From positions 124,001 to 188,000 of the forward strand of contig CACZKE010000002.1 in the NCBI GenBank assembly GCA_902781705.1: a stretch of DNA of 64,000 nt, read 5' to 3'. Positions 17,073 to 24,925 of the stretch are shown piece by piece. Position 1 is the stretch's first letter. Each line of letters opens with the position of its first letter. The position numbers were made by a program, and so were the translations under genes. The DNA comes from an uncultured Bacteroidia bacterium (lineage in GTDB: Bacteria; Bacteroidota; Bacteroidia; Bacteroidales; UBA932). The notes beneath the pieces were generated by a model. The model was not told the DNA's origin. It saw only the letters and a list, made by a program, of their open reading frames with translations, and ran no database searches.

Positions 17073-18611
17073 TCAATGCTGCCTTTCGCGGATCTTCCGG
17101 CGGATGAATTCCAGGGCTTTCCGCCGTTCTTCGCGACTGAAGCCCAGCAGGCCTGTGCAGGCGGCCGTGACGAGGCCGACGGCCAGGAATCCGGCGAGGT
17201 GCTGCCAGGGACCGGACAGGGGAAGGGTCCTGTAAAGCAGGACGATACCGGTCATCAGGGCCGAAATCAAGAGCGGCCGGGCGTAGGCATGGCGCAGGAA
17301 CCGGAACACGTCGAACCGGAACTGCACCCGGAGCAGGATGAACTGGATGATCCGGTTCAGGAAGTCGGATACCACGAAGCAGGTCAGGATGGTATAGGCC
17401 GGGGCTCCGTGCTTGAAAAGGAGCCAGCCCGCCGGGAGGCACAGCAGGAACAGGACGGTGATTTCGATCTTGTACCACTTGATGCGTCCCAAGGCGTTGA
17501 TCAGTTGTCCCAGCCCGGCGGCGGTGGTGGCGACGGCGGCAATCAGGAGGGTCCAGCGGGCCATCACGACCGTCTCCGGTGGCATCCCGCTGCCCAGCCA
17601 CAGGCCCAGCAGGAATTCCAGTTCGCTCCAAAGGGGGAAGAACAGCAGGAGGAACAGCAGGAGGCAGATCCGGCAGGAACGCCGGGCCAGCCGCGTGGCC
17701 GTTTCCACATCTCCTGCGCCCACGTTCTGCGTGATCTGCGGGGCCGATGCCGAATCGAAGTTGTTCACGAACTGGACAACGTAGTTCTGCAGGGTGAAGG
17801 CGTAGAAATAGGCGGCGTTGGTGGTGGTCCCGAAGAAGGCGTTGATGAGCATGTTAGAACCCTGGGAACGGGCGATGATGGCCGACGAGGACAGGAGATT
17901 GTAGGTGTTGAACGAGAGTACCTCCCGGTAGGCCGATCTCTCCCGGACGGGCTTCCAGCGGACGATGTCCGGCCAGCGCCGTGCGCTCATCCAGTGATAG
18001 GCGATGAAGGAAACCCAGGTACTGGCGCTCATCATCACGGCGTAGATGCGCAGCCCGTCGGGACGTCCCCGGAAGAGGTACAGCAGGCACACCAGCCCCA
18101 GTTTGAGCAGGGTGTTGAAAATGTCGACCAGGGCCACCGTCCCGAATCGCTCATGGACGGTGAACAGGCTTTGGAAAGGGACGTTGGCGATGCCGAGGCA
18201 GGCGACGACGGTGGACACCTGGAACACGAACATCGCGTCGGGTTCCTTGCCGGGCGGGACGTTCAGGTGCGTGTGGATGTACCAGAGCCCGATGCTTTCC
18301 AGCAGCAGGAAGATCACGGCCGCGCCGATGAGATGGATGGAATGGCAGATGTTGAACATCCGGTTCGGGTTGCCGCCGGCCTTGCCCATCTCGATGTTCA
18401 TGAAGCGGACGGTAGTGCCGGAGAGCGCCCCGGTGATGACTCCGACCAGGGCTACCGTGCTGCCCACGGCGCTGTAGATACCCACGTTCGACGCCCCCAG
18501 CGCCTGCAGGACCAGCCGGCTGGTGACGAGCCCCACCAGGATGGTGACCGCCATCCGGATGTAGATGATGACCGTATTCTTGGCGATGCGGATGTCGGAA
18601 CTCTCTGCCAT
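17073..18611 (-). CDS. Polysaccharide flippase (Wzx/MATE-like, MOP superfamily)
   Basis: A 512-residue polytopic membrane protein with about 12-14 hydrophobic segments, an N-terminal NTVIIYIRMAVTILVGLVTSRLVLQALG block and internal duplication of six-helix halves, as in the MOP flippase superfamily. Proteins of this type move lipid-linked sugar repeat units across the inner membrane. It is divergently transcribed from a glycosyltransferase gene and starts the polysaccharide cluster. Its -7 box TATCTTTG lies only four bases before the ATG, so the mRNA is probably leaderless. A multidrug MATE transporter is less likely given the neighbours. Confidence 0.82.
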   Translation of the reverse strand: MAESSDIRIAKNTVIIYIRMAVTILVGLVTSRLVLQALGASNVGIYSAVGSTVALVGVITGALSGTTVRFMNIEMGKAGGNPNRMFNICHSIHLIGAAVIFLLLESIGLWYIHTHLNVPPGKEPDAMFVFQVSTVVACLGIANVPFQSLFTVHERFGTVALVDIFNTLLKLGLVCLLYLFRGRPDGLRIYAVMMSASTWVSFIAYHWMSARRWPDIVRWKPVRERSAYREVLSFNTYNLLSSSAIIARSQGSNMLINAFFGTTTNAAYFYAFTLQNYVVQFVNNFDSASAPQITQNVGAGDVETATRLARRSCRICLLLFLLLFFPLWSELEFLLGLWLGSGMPPETVVMARWTLLIAAVATTAAGLGQLINALGRIKWYKIEITVLFLLCLPAGWLLFKHGAPAYTILTCFVVSDFLNRIIQFILLRVQFRFDVFRFLRHAYARPLLISALMTGIVLLYRTLPLSGPWQHLAGFLAVGLVTAACTGLLGFSREERRKALEFIRRKIRERQH

Positions 18612-18615
18612 GGTG

Positions 18616-18623
18616 CAAAGATA
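18616..18623 (-). promoter_or_regulatory. -7 box for the flippase gene (leaderless type)
   Basis: TATCTTTG on the minus strand, then CACC, then the ATG. The expected transcription start coincides with the start codon. Confidence 0.75.
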
Positions 18624-18633
18624 AAAAAATTCC

Positions 18634-18641
18634 TATCTTTG
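18634..18641 (+). promoter_or_regulatory. -7 box for the glycosyltransferase at 18678
   Basis: TATCTTTG on the plus strand, ten bases from the divergent flippase -7 box. The two promoters must overlap, so they probably compete or are regulated together. Confidence 0.75.
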
Positions 18642-18677
18642 CAAAAGAGAAAGGGGCGTCGATTCGCCCCGGAGCCC

Positions 18678-19655
18678 ATGCCAGCCGTCAGTGTGATCAT
18701 ACCCGTCTACAACGTCGAGCCCTATGTCGCCCGATGTGCCCGGTCGCTGTTCGGACAGACCCTGGAGGACATCGAATTCATTTTCATCGACGACTGTACG
18801 CCGGACCGTTCCATGGAAGTGGTCCGGGAGGTCCTGGAACGCGAGTTCCCCGCGCGGATTCCCCAGGTCCGGTTCTTCCGTATGCCCGTGAACAGCGGTT
18901 TGGCGAAAGTCCGGATGCAGGGCATTTCCCTGGCGACGGGCGAGTACCTCATCAGTTGTGACAGCGACGACGAACTGGTTTCTCCGGAGGCCTATCGCAT
19001 CCTGTACGGGAAGGCCGTTTCCGAGCGGCTGGACATCGTCACCTGCAATTACCTGAAGGAAGAGGCCTCTGGCCGCCGCGTCCTGGTCAGGGAGGAGTGT
19101 TCGGGCGTGCGTGACTTGCTGCTGGACAAAGTCCAGGGTTCCCTGGTGTGCCGGCTGATCCGCCGGGCGATCCTGCCGGAAGGCCTCCTGCCGTCCCGGG
19201 GGAGCATGGGTGAGGACCTGGTCGTGTCGCTGCAGGCGACGCTGCAGGCCCGGTCGCAGGGGCACGTGGACGAGCCCTTCTATCTGTACCGGTACCGTCC
19301 GTCTTCCATCAGCAAGTTGCAGGGAAAGGAAGCCGCCATCGGGCGGCACCGGACCCTGGTTGCCAATGTCCGGATGCTGGTCGGCCTGCTGGTGGGGACC
19401 TATGGCTATCGGGAAGACAGTCCGGAGATCGTCTGTTTCAAGTATTACGCCCGCCATTGCATCGAGCCCTACGTGGGAGACCGCGCCTGTTATTCCCTGT
19501 GGCGGGAAACATTCCCGGAGGTGGATGCGAAACTGCTGGCGAATCCTTGCCTTTCACTGGAAAAGAAGGGGTGGTTCGTGCTGATCCGCCTGCATCTGTA
19601 TGACCTGGTGAAACGGGTGACCCGCCGGCTGGGGAAAAAGAGGGAACAGGCATGA
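18678..19655 (+). CDS. Family 2 glycosyltransferase
   Basis: A 325-residue GT-A enzyme. SVIIPVYNVEPYV opens the nucleotide-sugar binding fold, the first acidic pair is D38-D39 (IDDC), and the DxD-like metal site is DSDD at 95-98. It transfers a sugar from a nucleotide donor to a lipid-linked glycan in the cytoplasm. Start at 18678 because the conserved fold begins at residue 4. It overlaps the next glycosyltransferase gene by ATGA (19652-19655). Its first ~55 residues are almost the same as those of the gene on the other strand at 20713-21684, and the DNA is also strongly conserved there. Donor and acceptor cannot be told. Confidence 0.9.
   Translation: MPAVSVIIPVYNVEPYVARCARSLFGQTLEDIEFIFIDDCTPDRSMEVVREVLEREFPARIPQVRFFRMPVNSGLAKVRMQGISLATGEYLISCDSDDELVSPEAYRILYGKAVSERLDIVTCNYLKEEASGRRVLVREECSGVRDLLLDKVQGSLVCRLIRRAILPEGLLPSRGSMGEDLVVSLQATLQARSQGHVDEPFYLYRYRPSSISKLQGKEAAIGRHRTLVANVRMLVGLLVGTYGYREDSPEIVCFKYYARHCIEPYVGDRACYSLWRETFPEVDAKLLANPCLSLEKKGWFVLIRLHLYDLVKRVTRRLGKKREQA
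18729..18816 (+). repeat. Inverted repeat, left arm, within a glycosyltransferase gene
   Basis: These 88 bases match the reverse complement of about 21546-21633 with about six mismatches counted by eye, including an exact run of about 26 bases. The arms code for the same N-terminal part of two paralogous GT2 genes. Confidence 0.75.
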
Positions 19656-20734
19656 AACGTACACTGATTGACAAGTCGCTCAGCGATCGGATATTGACCG
19701 TAGGGGAGTGCTATTGGGCCCCGGTCTATGGCGGGATTGTCTCCGTCATCAAATCCTACCGCGACTGCTTCGAGACATTCCCGTTCGTCGCGTCCTCCGG
19801 CAAACTGACCTGGAAGGACAAACTGCGGTATGACCTCGGGGGGCTTTTCGCCATGGGCTGGCGCCTGTTGCGGGATCGGAAGATCCGGGTCGTGCATATC
19901 CATACGGCCGCCGGAGGATCCTTCGACAAGCACGCCTGGTATGCCGCTCTGGCCCGGCTGCTGGGCCGGAAGGTCGTCCTGCACAGCCATGCCTCGCGTT
20001 TCAAGGTGTGGTATGAAGGGCTTTCGGAACGTCATCGGCGGCGGGTCCGGAAGGTGCTTTCCCGACTGGACCGGCTCATCGTCCTGTCCGCGTCCTGGCG
20101 CGATTTTTTCGTGTCGATCGGCGTGTCCCCGGACAAAGTCTCGATCCTGAACAACATCACGGACCCGGCGGACCGGGAGAAGGTCGCACGGAAGCCCGGC
20201 GAGCCGGTACGCCTGCTTTTCCTGGGCGAGATCGGCCCGCGGAAAGGTGTCTTTGACCTGCTGAAGGCGATGGCCCTTCTCCAGGACACCGCTCCCGGAA
20301 AGGCCTGGCTGGAAATCGGCGGCAACAAGAATGAGGAGGCCCTGAAAGAGGCGATCCGCTCGCAGCGTCTGGAGGCTTGTGTTCACTTCAACGGCTTTGT
20401 TTCCGGCGACTTGAAAAAGGAATTGCTCAGCCGGACGGACGTGTTTGTCCTGCCCTCGTACAATGAAGGTTTGCCGATCAGTATCCTCGAGGCCATGAGT
20501 TATGGCTGCGCCGTCATTTCCACCCCGGTGGGCGGGATCCCGGAAGTGGTCAAGGAGAACGGTATCTTGGTCCAACCCGGTGATGTCGAGGGAATTGCTG
20601 CAGCCATTACCCGATGCGGCGATGAAGAGACCTGCCGTCAAATGGGGCTAGCCAGCCAGGAAATGGTGAAGGCCTTCCACCCGGAGGCCGTCATGGACTG
20701 CCTGCGGCGGATCTACGAATCGCTGCTGCGGTGA
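19652..20734 (+). CDS. Family 4-type glycosyltransferase (GT-B)
   Basis: A 360-residue GT-B enzyme. The N-terminal domain has the glycine-rich YGGIVSVIKSY loop and VVHIHTA strand; the C-terminal domain has LLFLGEIGPRKGVFDLLKA and the retaining E-x7-E motif (E272 and E280 in EGLPISILEAMSYG). It probably adds a sugar to the lipid-linked repeat unit made by this cluster. Its ATG overlaps the stop of the preceding GT2 gene. Its last 22 bases overlap the end of the oppositely oriented GT2 gene, so the two transcripts converge and overlap at the 3' ends. Confidence 0.9.
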   Translation: MKRTLIDKSLSDRILTVGECYWAPVYGGIVSVIKSYRDCFETFPFVASSGKLTWKDKLRYDLGGLFAMGWRLLRDRKIRVVHIHTAAGGSFDKHAWYAALARLLGRKVVLHSHASRFKVWYEGLSERHRRRVRKVLSRLDRLIVLSASWRDFFVSIGVSPDKVSILNNITDPADREKVARKPGEPVRLLFLGEIGPRKGVFDLLKAMALLQDTAPGKAWLEIGGNKNEEALKEAIRSQRLEACVHFNGFVSGDLKKELLSRTDVFVLPSYNEGLPISILEAMSYGCAVISTPVGGIPEVVKENGILVQPGDVEGIAAAITRCGDEETCRQMGLASQEMVKAFHPEAVMDCLRRIYESLLR

Positions 20735-21684
20735 CCCCGGAACCATCCGGTGATCCGTTTGACCGGATGATACAGCCGCAGGTGGATGAGGACGAACCAG
20801 AACTTCTCTTCCAGCGAGCAGGACGGCAGGAAAAGGACCTTGCGGTCCACTTCCGGGAATGTGCCTTTCCAGCGCCGGTAGAACTCGGGGATATGGACCA
20901 CGGGATGGAGTAACCTCCTGCATTTATACTTGAAATGGGTGATCTCCGGTTCATTGCCCGTGTAGCCGTAGCGGTCTGTCAGGAGGCCGAGAAGGAGGCG
21001 GGCATTCTTCATCAGGGATTCCCAGCGCGCAACGAGGGCTTCTCGTCCTTCCGCGTTGGTGATGGAGTCTCCCCGCAGACAATAGTGATACAGCGGCCTG
21101 TCCACATGCCCGGTCCGCCGGGCCTTCAGCATGGCCTGCACGGATATGACCATGTCCTCGCCCATGTCCGCCACCGGGGCGGCGATGTCCTCGCACAGGG
21201 TCCTGCGGATCAGCCGGCAGACCAGGTTCCAGCGCTCCTTGCCCTGGAGCATCCGGGCTACGGACGTATATTCTCCCCGGACCCGTTCGGTCACGTGTCC
21301 GTCCTGCTCCACGGCGATGTCGCACGTGACGACGTCCAGGTCTTCCGACCGGGCTTTCCCGTACAAGGTCGCGTAGGCGTCCACGTCGACATAATCGTCA
21401 CTGTCGCAGTGGATGACATATTCTCCCCGGGCCAGGGCGATCCCCTGCATCCGTGCGGCTGCCTGGCCGCTGTTCCGGGGCATGCGGTACACGGTCACCT
21501 GGTCTTTCCGTTGCGGGAATTCCTCCAGGACCTCGCGCATCGCCCCGATGGACCGGTCCGGCGTACAGTCGTCGACGAAGATGAATTCGATGTCCTCCAG
21601 GGTCTGCCCGAACAGCGACCGGGCGCATCGGGCCATGAAGGGCTCGACTTTGTAAACCGGTATGACGACGCTTACCGCAGGCAT
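20713..21684 (-). CDS. Family 2 glycosyltransferase, paralogue on the opposite strand
   Basis: A 323-residue GT2 enzyme with the same N-terminus as the protein at 18678 (MPAVSV.IPVY.VEP), acidic pair D38-D39 and DSDD at 94-97. The start is set at 21684 because the paralogue begins there and because the longer frame would need a TTG codon lying inside the -7 box. It has its own promoter (TATCTTTG at 21713-21706, 21 bases from the ATG). The C-terminal half has diverged more (FKYKCRRLLHPVVH versus FKYYARHCIEPYVG). It likely acts in the same polysaccharide pathway with different specificity. Confidence 0.88.
   Translation of the reverse strand: MPAVSVVIPVYKVEPFMARCARSLFGQTLEDIEFIFVDDCTPDRSIGAMREVLEEFPQRKDQVTVYRMPRNSGQAAARMQGIALARGEYVIHCDSDDYVDVDAYATLYGKARSEDLDVVTCDIAVEQDGHVTERVRGEYTSVARMLQGKERWNLVCRLIRRTLCEDIAAPVADMGEDMVISVQAMLKARRTGHVDRPLYHYCLRGDSITNAEGREALVARWESLMKNARLLLGLLTDRYGYTGNEPEITHFKYKCRRLLHPVVHIPEFYRRWKGTFPEVDRKVLFLPSCSLEEKFWFVLIHLRLYHPVKRITGWFRGHRSSDS
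21546..21633 (-). repeat. Inverted repeat, right arm, within a glycosyltransferase gene
   Basis: The partner of 18729-18816; see that entry. The arms are about 2.7 kb apart in opposite orientation. Confidence 0.75.
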
Positions 21685-21705
21685 GTCGGGGGCGTTTCTT
21701 GTATG

Positions 21706-21713
21706 CAAAGATA
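21706..21713 (-). promoter_or_regulatory. -7 box for the GT2 gene ending at 20713
   Basis: TATCTTTG on the minus strand, 21 bases from the ATG at 21684. Confidence 0.7.
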
Positions 21714-21734
21714 TGAAAAATGTCGGTTTTTTTC

Positions 21735-21742
21735 TACCTTTG
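21735..21742 (+). promoter_or_regulatory. -7 box for the GT2 gene at 21747 (leaderless type)
   Basis: TACCTTTG, then TTTC, then the ATG at 21747. An alternative ATG at 21720 is upstream of this box, so it would not be transcribed from it. Confidence 0.7.
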
Positions 21743-21746
21743 TTTC

Positions 21747-22787
21747 ATGGAAAGCCCGCTCGTCAGTATCCTCACCCCGATGTACAATACGGAGAAGTAT
21801 GTGCACCGGCTTCTGGACTCGGTCCTGTCGCAAGATTATCCCGCCATCGAGATGATCGTCATCGACGACGGCTCCACGGATGGCTCCCGGGCGGTGGTCG
21901 AAGGATATGTGGACCGGTTTGCCGGGAAGGGATACACGCTCCGCTGTGTGCATCAGGCCAATTCCGGGCAGTCGGTCGCCATCAGGAACGGCCTGCCTTT
22001 GGTGACGGGGGAGTATCTGACCTGGCCGGACAGTGACGATTTCTATACGGTGCCCGACGCCATTTCCAAGATGGTCCGCACCCTCGCATCGGCCCCCCCG
22101 GAATTCCAACTGGTCCGGACGCAGGCCCGGTATGTCCGGGACCACTCCCTGGAACTGTTGCGGGTGAGTGGGGCTGACGCCCGGGAGGAAGAGGATCCCT
22201 CCCTGTTCGAGGATTGCCTGTTCGGTATCAACGGATTCTATTACGCTTCCGGGTCTTACCTGGTACGGACGGCCGTGTTGAAGGCATTGACCGGATTCGA
22301 TATCTATACGGAAAAGGATGCCGGACAGAACTGGCAACTGCTCGTCCCCATCCTCTACCGGTATCGTTGCAAGACCATCCTGGAACCGCTTTTCACCATC
22401 GTCGAAAGGGCCACTTCGCACAGTCGCGGACAATATAGCGGATATGCGCGGGACGTTGCCAAGAAGAATGCCTATCTCCGGACGCAGATGGCGACCTTGG
22501 AACGGATCGAGGAAATCCCGGAGGAAGAACTGGCCCGCTATCTGAAGCGGTTGCAGGCGCTTTCCGACCGGCGCATGCTTGACATGGCCATCCGTCTGAA
22601 CAACCGTCCCGGCACCTTGGAATGGCTTCCGCGCTGCAAGGACGGAATGGACAAGGCCGAATACCGCACCACGGATCTCTGTCTCCACCTGCCCTGCGGG
22701 ACCCGGCTGTTGAATGCCTACAAGGACCTCCATCATCGGTTGCATCTCTTGAAGAAGTCCTTGAAGAAACGCCAGCAAACATCATGA
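21747..22787 (+). CDS. Family 2 glycosyltransferase
   Basis: A 346-residue GT2 enzyme: LVSILTPMYNTEKYV opening strand, D40-D41-G42 (IDDGSTDGS), and DSDDF at 95-99. It is only distantly related to the two paralogous GT2 genes beside it and has a longer C-terminal region rich in charged helices. It opens a three-gene plus-strand unit: its stop overlaps the next start by ATGA (22784-22787). The start at 21747 is supported by the -7 box just before it and by the family N-terminus. Sugar specificity is unknown. Confidence 0.9.
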   Translation: MESPLVSILTPMYNTEKYVHRLLDSVLSQDYPAIEMIVIDDGSTDGSRAVVEGYVDRFAGKGYTLRCVHQANSGQSVAIRNGLPLVTGEYLTWPDSDDFYTVPDAISKMVRTLASAPPEFQLVRTQARYVRDHSLELLRVSGADAREEEDPSLFEDCLFGINGFYYASGSYLVRTAVLKALTGFDIYTEKDAGQNWQLLVPILYRYRCKTILEPLFTIVERATSHSRGQYSGYARDVAKKNAYLRTQMATLERIEEIPEEELARYLKRLQALSDRRMLDMAIRLNNRPGTLEWLPRCKDGMDKAEYRTTDLCLHLPCGTRLLNAYKDLHHRLHLLKKSLKKRQQTS

Positions 22788-23899
22788 TTCACATTGAGAA
22801 CCGGAACCAATGCTGCGGCTGTTCTGCTTGTGCGGACGCCTGCCCGCACGGGGCAATCCGCATGGAACCGGACGGGATGGGATTCCGGTATCCTGCCGTG
22901 GATCCGGACTGGTGCGTGGACTGCGGCATCTGCGACCGCGTCTGCGCCTTCCGTCCTGCCGACGAACCTGCCGGGAAGGCCTATGCCATCCGTTTCCCGG
23001 AGTATCTGGACCGGAGTCAAAGCGGTGGTCTGGGCTACGCTCTGATGCGTAAGGCCGTATGTGCGGGGATGGTCGTCTATGGGGCGGCGACGGGTCCGGA
23101 TTTCGTGGTCCGGCACGTCCGGGTAACGACGGAAGAAGGACTGGCGCCTCTGCGGCTCACCAAGTATGTACAAAGCGATATGACCGGCGTCCCGGGGCAG
23201 GTGCTCTCGGACCTGAAAGCCGGGAGGAAGGTCCTGTTCACCGGGACGCCCTGCCAGTGTGCCGGCGTCGGATCCCTGGCGGGGCGTTATCGGAAGGACC
23301 TCCTGCTGGTCGACATGGCATGCCACGGGGTTCCAGCCCCTTATGTATGGCGGGACTATCTGAAGTACGTGGAAAAGCGGGAGGGTGAACCGCTTACCGG
23401 TGCTTTGTTCCGTGATCCCTCCCTCGGGTGGCATGGGGCGAAGGAAAAACTCTGTTTCGCCTCCAAATCCCAGGTGAAGGGAGATTACGCCCATCTGTAT
23501 TTCCAGCGCTACATGATGCGTCCTTCCTGCCTGGCCTGTCCTTTCGCCAGCCTGGCCCGGCCTTCGGATCTGACGATGGCCGACTGCTGGGGCGTGGAAA
23601 AGGCCCTGCCCGGTTTCGCCGATGACAATCGGGGGTGCTCGCTCCTGCTCGTCAGCACCGAGGCCGGGCGTGCATTTGCGGACCATTTCGACGAGGCCCC
23701 CCAAGTCCGGGAGGTGGATATCCGTGCGTTCCTGCAGCCCAACTTCCAGACTCCGACGGTGGCCCATAAGTACGCCCCGCGCTTCGAGCGGTTGTACCTC
23801 CGGCACGGTTTCCCGTTCGTGCTGCGGAACTTCGGAAAGGATTCCTGGAACCATCGCATCGCCGAAAAGATCGTGAAATTCAAGAAGAAATGGTTATGA
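22784..23899 (+). CDS. Coenzyme F420 hydrogenase/dehydrogenase beta-subunit-like Fe-S protein
   Basis: A 371-residue protein with two [4Fe-4S] ferredoxin motifs: C10-x2-C13-x2-C16-x3-C20-P and C44-x2-C47-x2-C50-x3-C54. The rest matches the FrhB/FdhB family (FTGTPCQCAG at about residues 150-159, and the later cysteines RPSCLACPFASLARPSDLTMAD). In Bacteroidota, proteins of this family are common in polysaccharide clusters beside pyruvyl-transferase-like genes, as here, where the next gene overlaps by ATGA. F420 itself is not expected in this phylum, so the redox partner is probably a flavin. The specific role in glycan modification is not established. Confidence 0.85.
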   Translation: MIHIENRNQCCGCSACADACPHGAIRMEPDGMGFRYPAVDPDWCVDCGICDRVCAFRPADEPAGKAYAIRFPEYLDRSQSGGLGYALMRKAVCAGMVVYGAATGPDFVVRHVRVTTEEGLAPLRLTKYVQSDMTGVPGQVLSDLKAGRKVLFTGTPCQCAGVGSLAGRYRKDLLLVDMACHGVPAPYVWRDYLKYVEKREGEPLTGALFRDPSLGWHGAKEKLCFASKSQVKGDYAHLYFQRYMMRPSCLACPFASLARPSDLTMADCWGVEKALPGFADDNRGCSLLLVSTEAGRAFADHFDEAPQVREVDIRAFLQPNFQTPTVAHKYAPRFERLYLRHGFPFVLRNFGKDSWNHRIAEKIVKFKKKWL

Positions 23900-24828
23900 A
23901 AGTAGGGATCCTCACCTTTCATGCGGCAGAGAATTACGGTGCGGTACTGCAGGCCCGTGCCCTGGTGGAAGTCCTGCGTTCCCTGGGTCATGACGCCCAT
24001 GTCATCGACTATGCACCCGAGTTCCTGACCAAGCCCTACCGGCTCTGGCGGAACGACTGGTGGAAGCACCCCGTGGGCACGGCCAAGAATCTTGCCAACA
24101 GCCTGGCTGTCGCACGGCGCCGGAAAGGCTTCCAGGCCTTCCGGGAGGGCATGCATCTTACGCCCTATCCGCCGGAAGGATTCGATGCAGTGGTCTTCGG
24201 CAGCGACCAGGTCTGGAACCACATCATCAACGGGGATGACTCCGTCTGGTTTGCCCAGGATCCCGCCTTCGACCATACCCGGAACATTTCCTATGCCGCG
24301 AGCACCGGTTCCGTCCCTCTCCCGGAGGGGATTGATTTCGGCCGTTTCTACCGGCTGGGCGTGCGGGAGCCCCAGCTTCAGGCCGAACTCGCCGCCCGGG
24401 GCTTCGCATCGACCCTGGTGGTGGATCCGGTCCTGCTGGCCGGAAAGGACGTACTGGATACCCTGGCGGCTCCCTGCCCGGTGAAGGGTCGGTATGTCGT
24501 CGCCTATGAGGTGATCGACAATCCCCAGGTGATGCAGATCGCGTCCCGGTTCGGCCTGCCGGTCGTCCGCATCGCCTCCAATCCCCGGTTCAGCGGGAGC
24601 AAGCGGTTTGTCCCCGGGGAATTCATCTCCCTCATCCGCGGGGCGGAACATGTGGTCGCATCTTCGTTCCACGCCGTCGCCCTGGCCAAAATCTACGGGG
24701 TCGATTTCGTATACCCGCCGTCCGGTACGCCCAAGGACGACCGGATCCTGCACCTTCTCTCCCCGGAGACCGACCTGGAGGCCCTCCGCGCCCGGTCCCT
24801 GACATTTTTGCAGGAAGCCCTGGCTTAA
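23896..24828 (+). CDS. Polysaccharide pyruvyl transferase family protein
   Basis: A 310-residue protein of the CsaB/WcaK type: MKVGILTFHAAENYGAVLQA at the N-terminus, VFGSDQVWN in the middle, and VASSFHAVALAKIYG near the C-terminus with the conserved SxFH histidine. Such enzymes add a pyruvate ketal to a sugar of an exopolysaccharide. The start at 23896 gives the ATGA overlap seen throughout this operon; an ATG two codons earlier (23890) is also possible. It ends the plus-strand polysaccharide unit. The upstream Fe-S protein gene is its usual neighbour. Confidence 0.88.
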   Translation: MKVGILTFHAAENYGAVLQARALVEVLRSLGHDAHVIDYAPEFLTKPYRLWRNDWWKHPVGTAKNLANSLAVARRRKGFQAFREGMHLTPYPPEGFDAVVFGSDQVWNHIINGDDSVWFAQDPAFDHTRNISYAASTGSVPLPEGIDFGRFYRLGVREPQLQAELAARGFASTLVVDPVLLAGKDVLDTLAAPCPVKGRYVVAYEVIDNPQVMQIASRFGLPVVRIASNPRFSGSKRFVPGEFISLIRGAEHVVASSFHAVALAKIYGVDFVYPPSGTPKDDRILHLLSPETDLEALRARSLTFLQEALA

Positions 24829-24856
24829 AGTGCTTTCTTCTTGCGTGGCATCCTAT

Positions 24857-24887
24857 TTGCGATTCCGCCGGAAAATGCGTAATTTTG
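24857..24887 (+). promoter_or_regulatory. secA promoter
   Basis: TTG at 24857-24859 (-33) and TAATTTTG at 24880-24887 (-7) are separated by 20 bases. The secA ATG is 38 bases downstream of the -7 box. Confidence 0.7.
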
Positions 24888-24925
24888 TGGGATTGAGTTT
24901 TTAATTGAATATTGAGAAGCATTCT

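Noticed and set aside
21720-21746. Longer start (ATG at 21720) for the GT2 gene
   Set aside because: It lies upstream of the -7 box at 21735-21742, and the extra residues do not fit the GT2 N-terminus.
17073-24828. Polysaccharide cluster as a horizontally acquired island
   Set aside because: Base composition looks like the surroundings by eye, and no integrase, tRNA junction or flanking repeats were seen.
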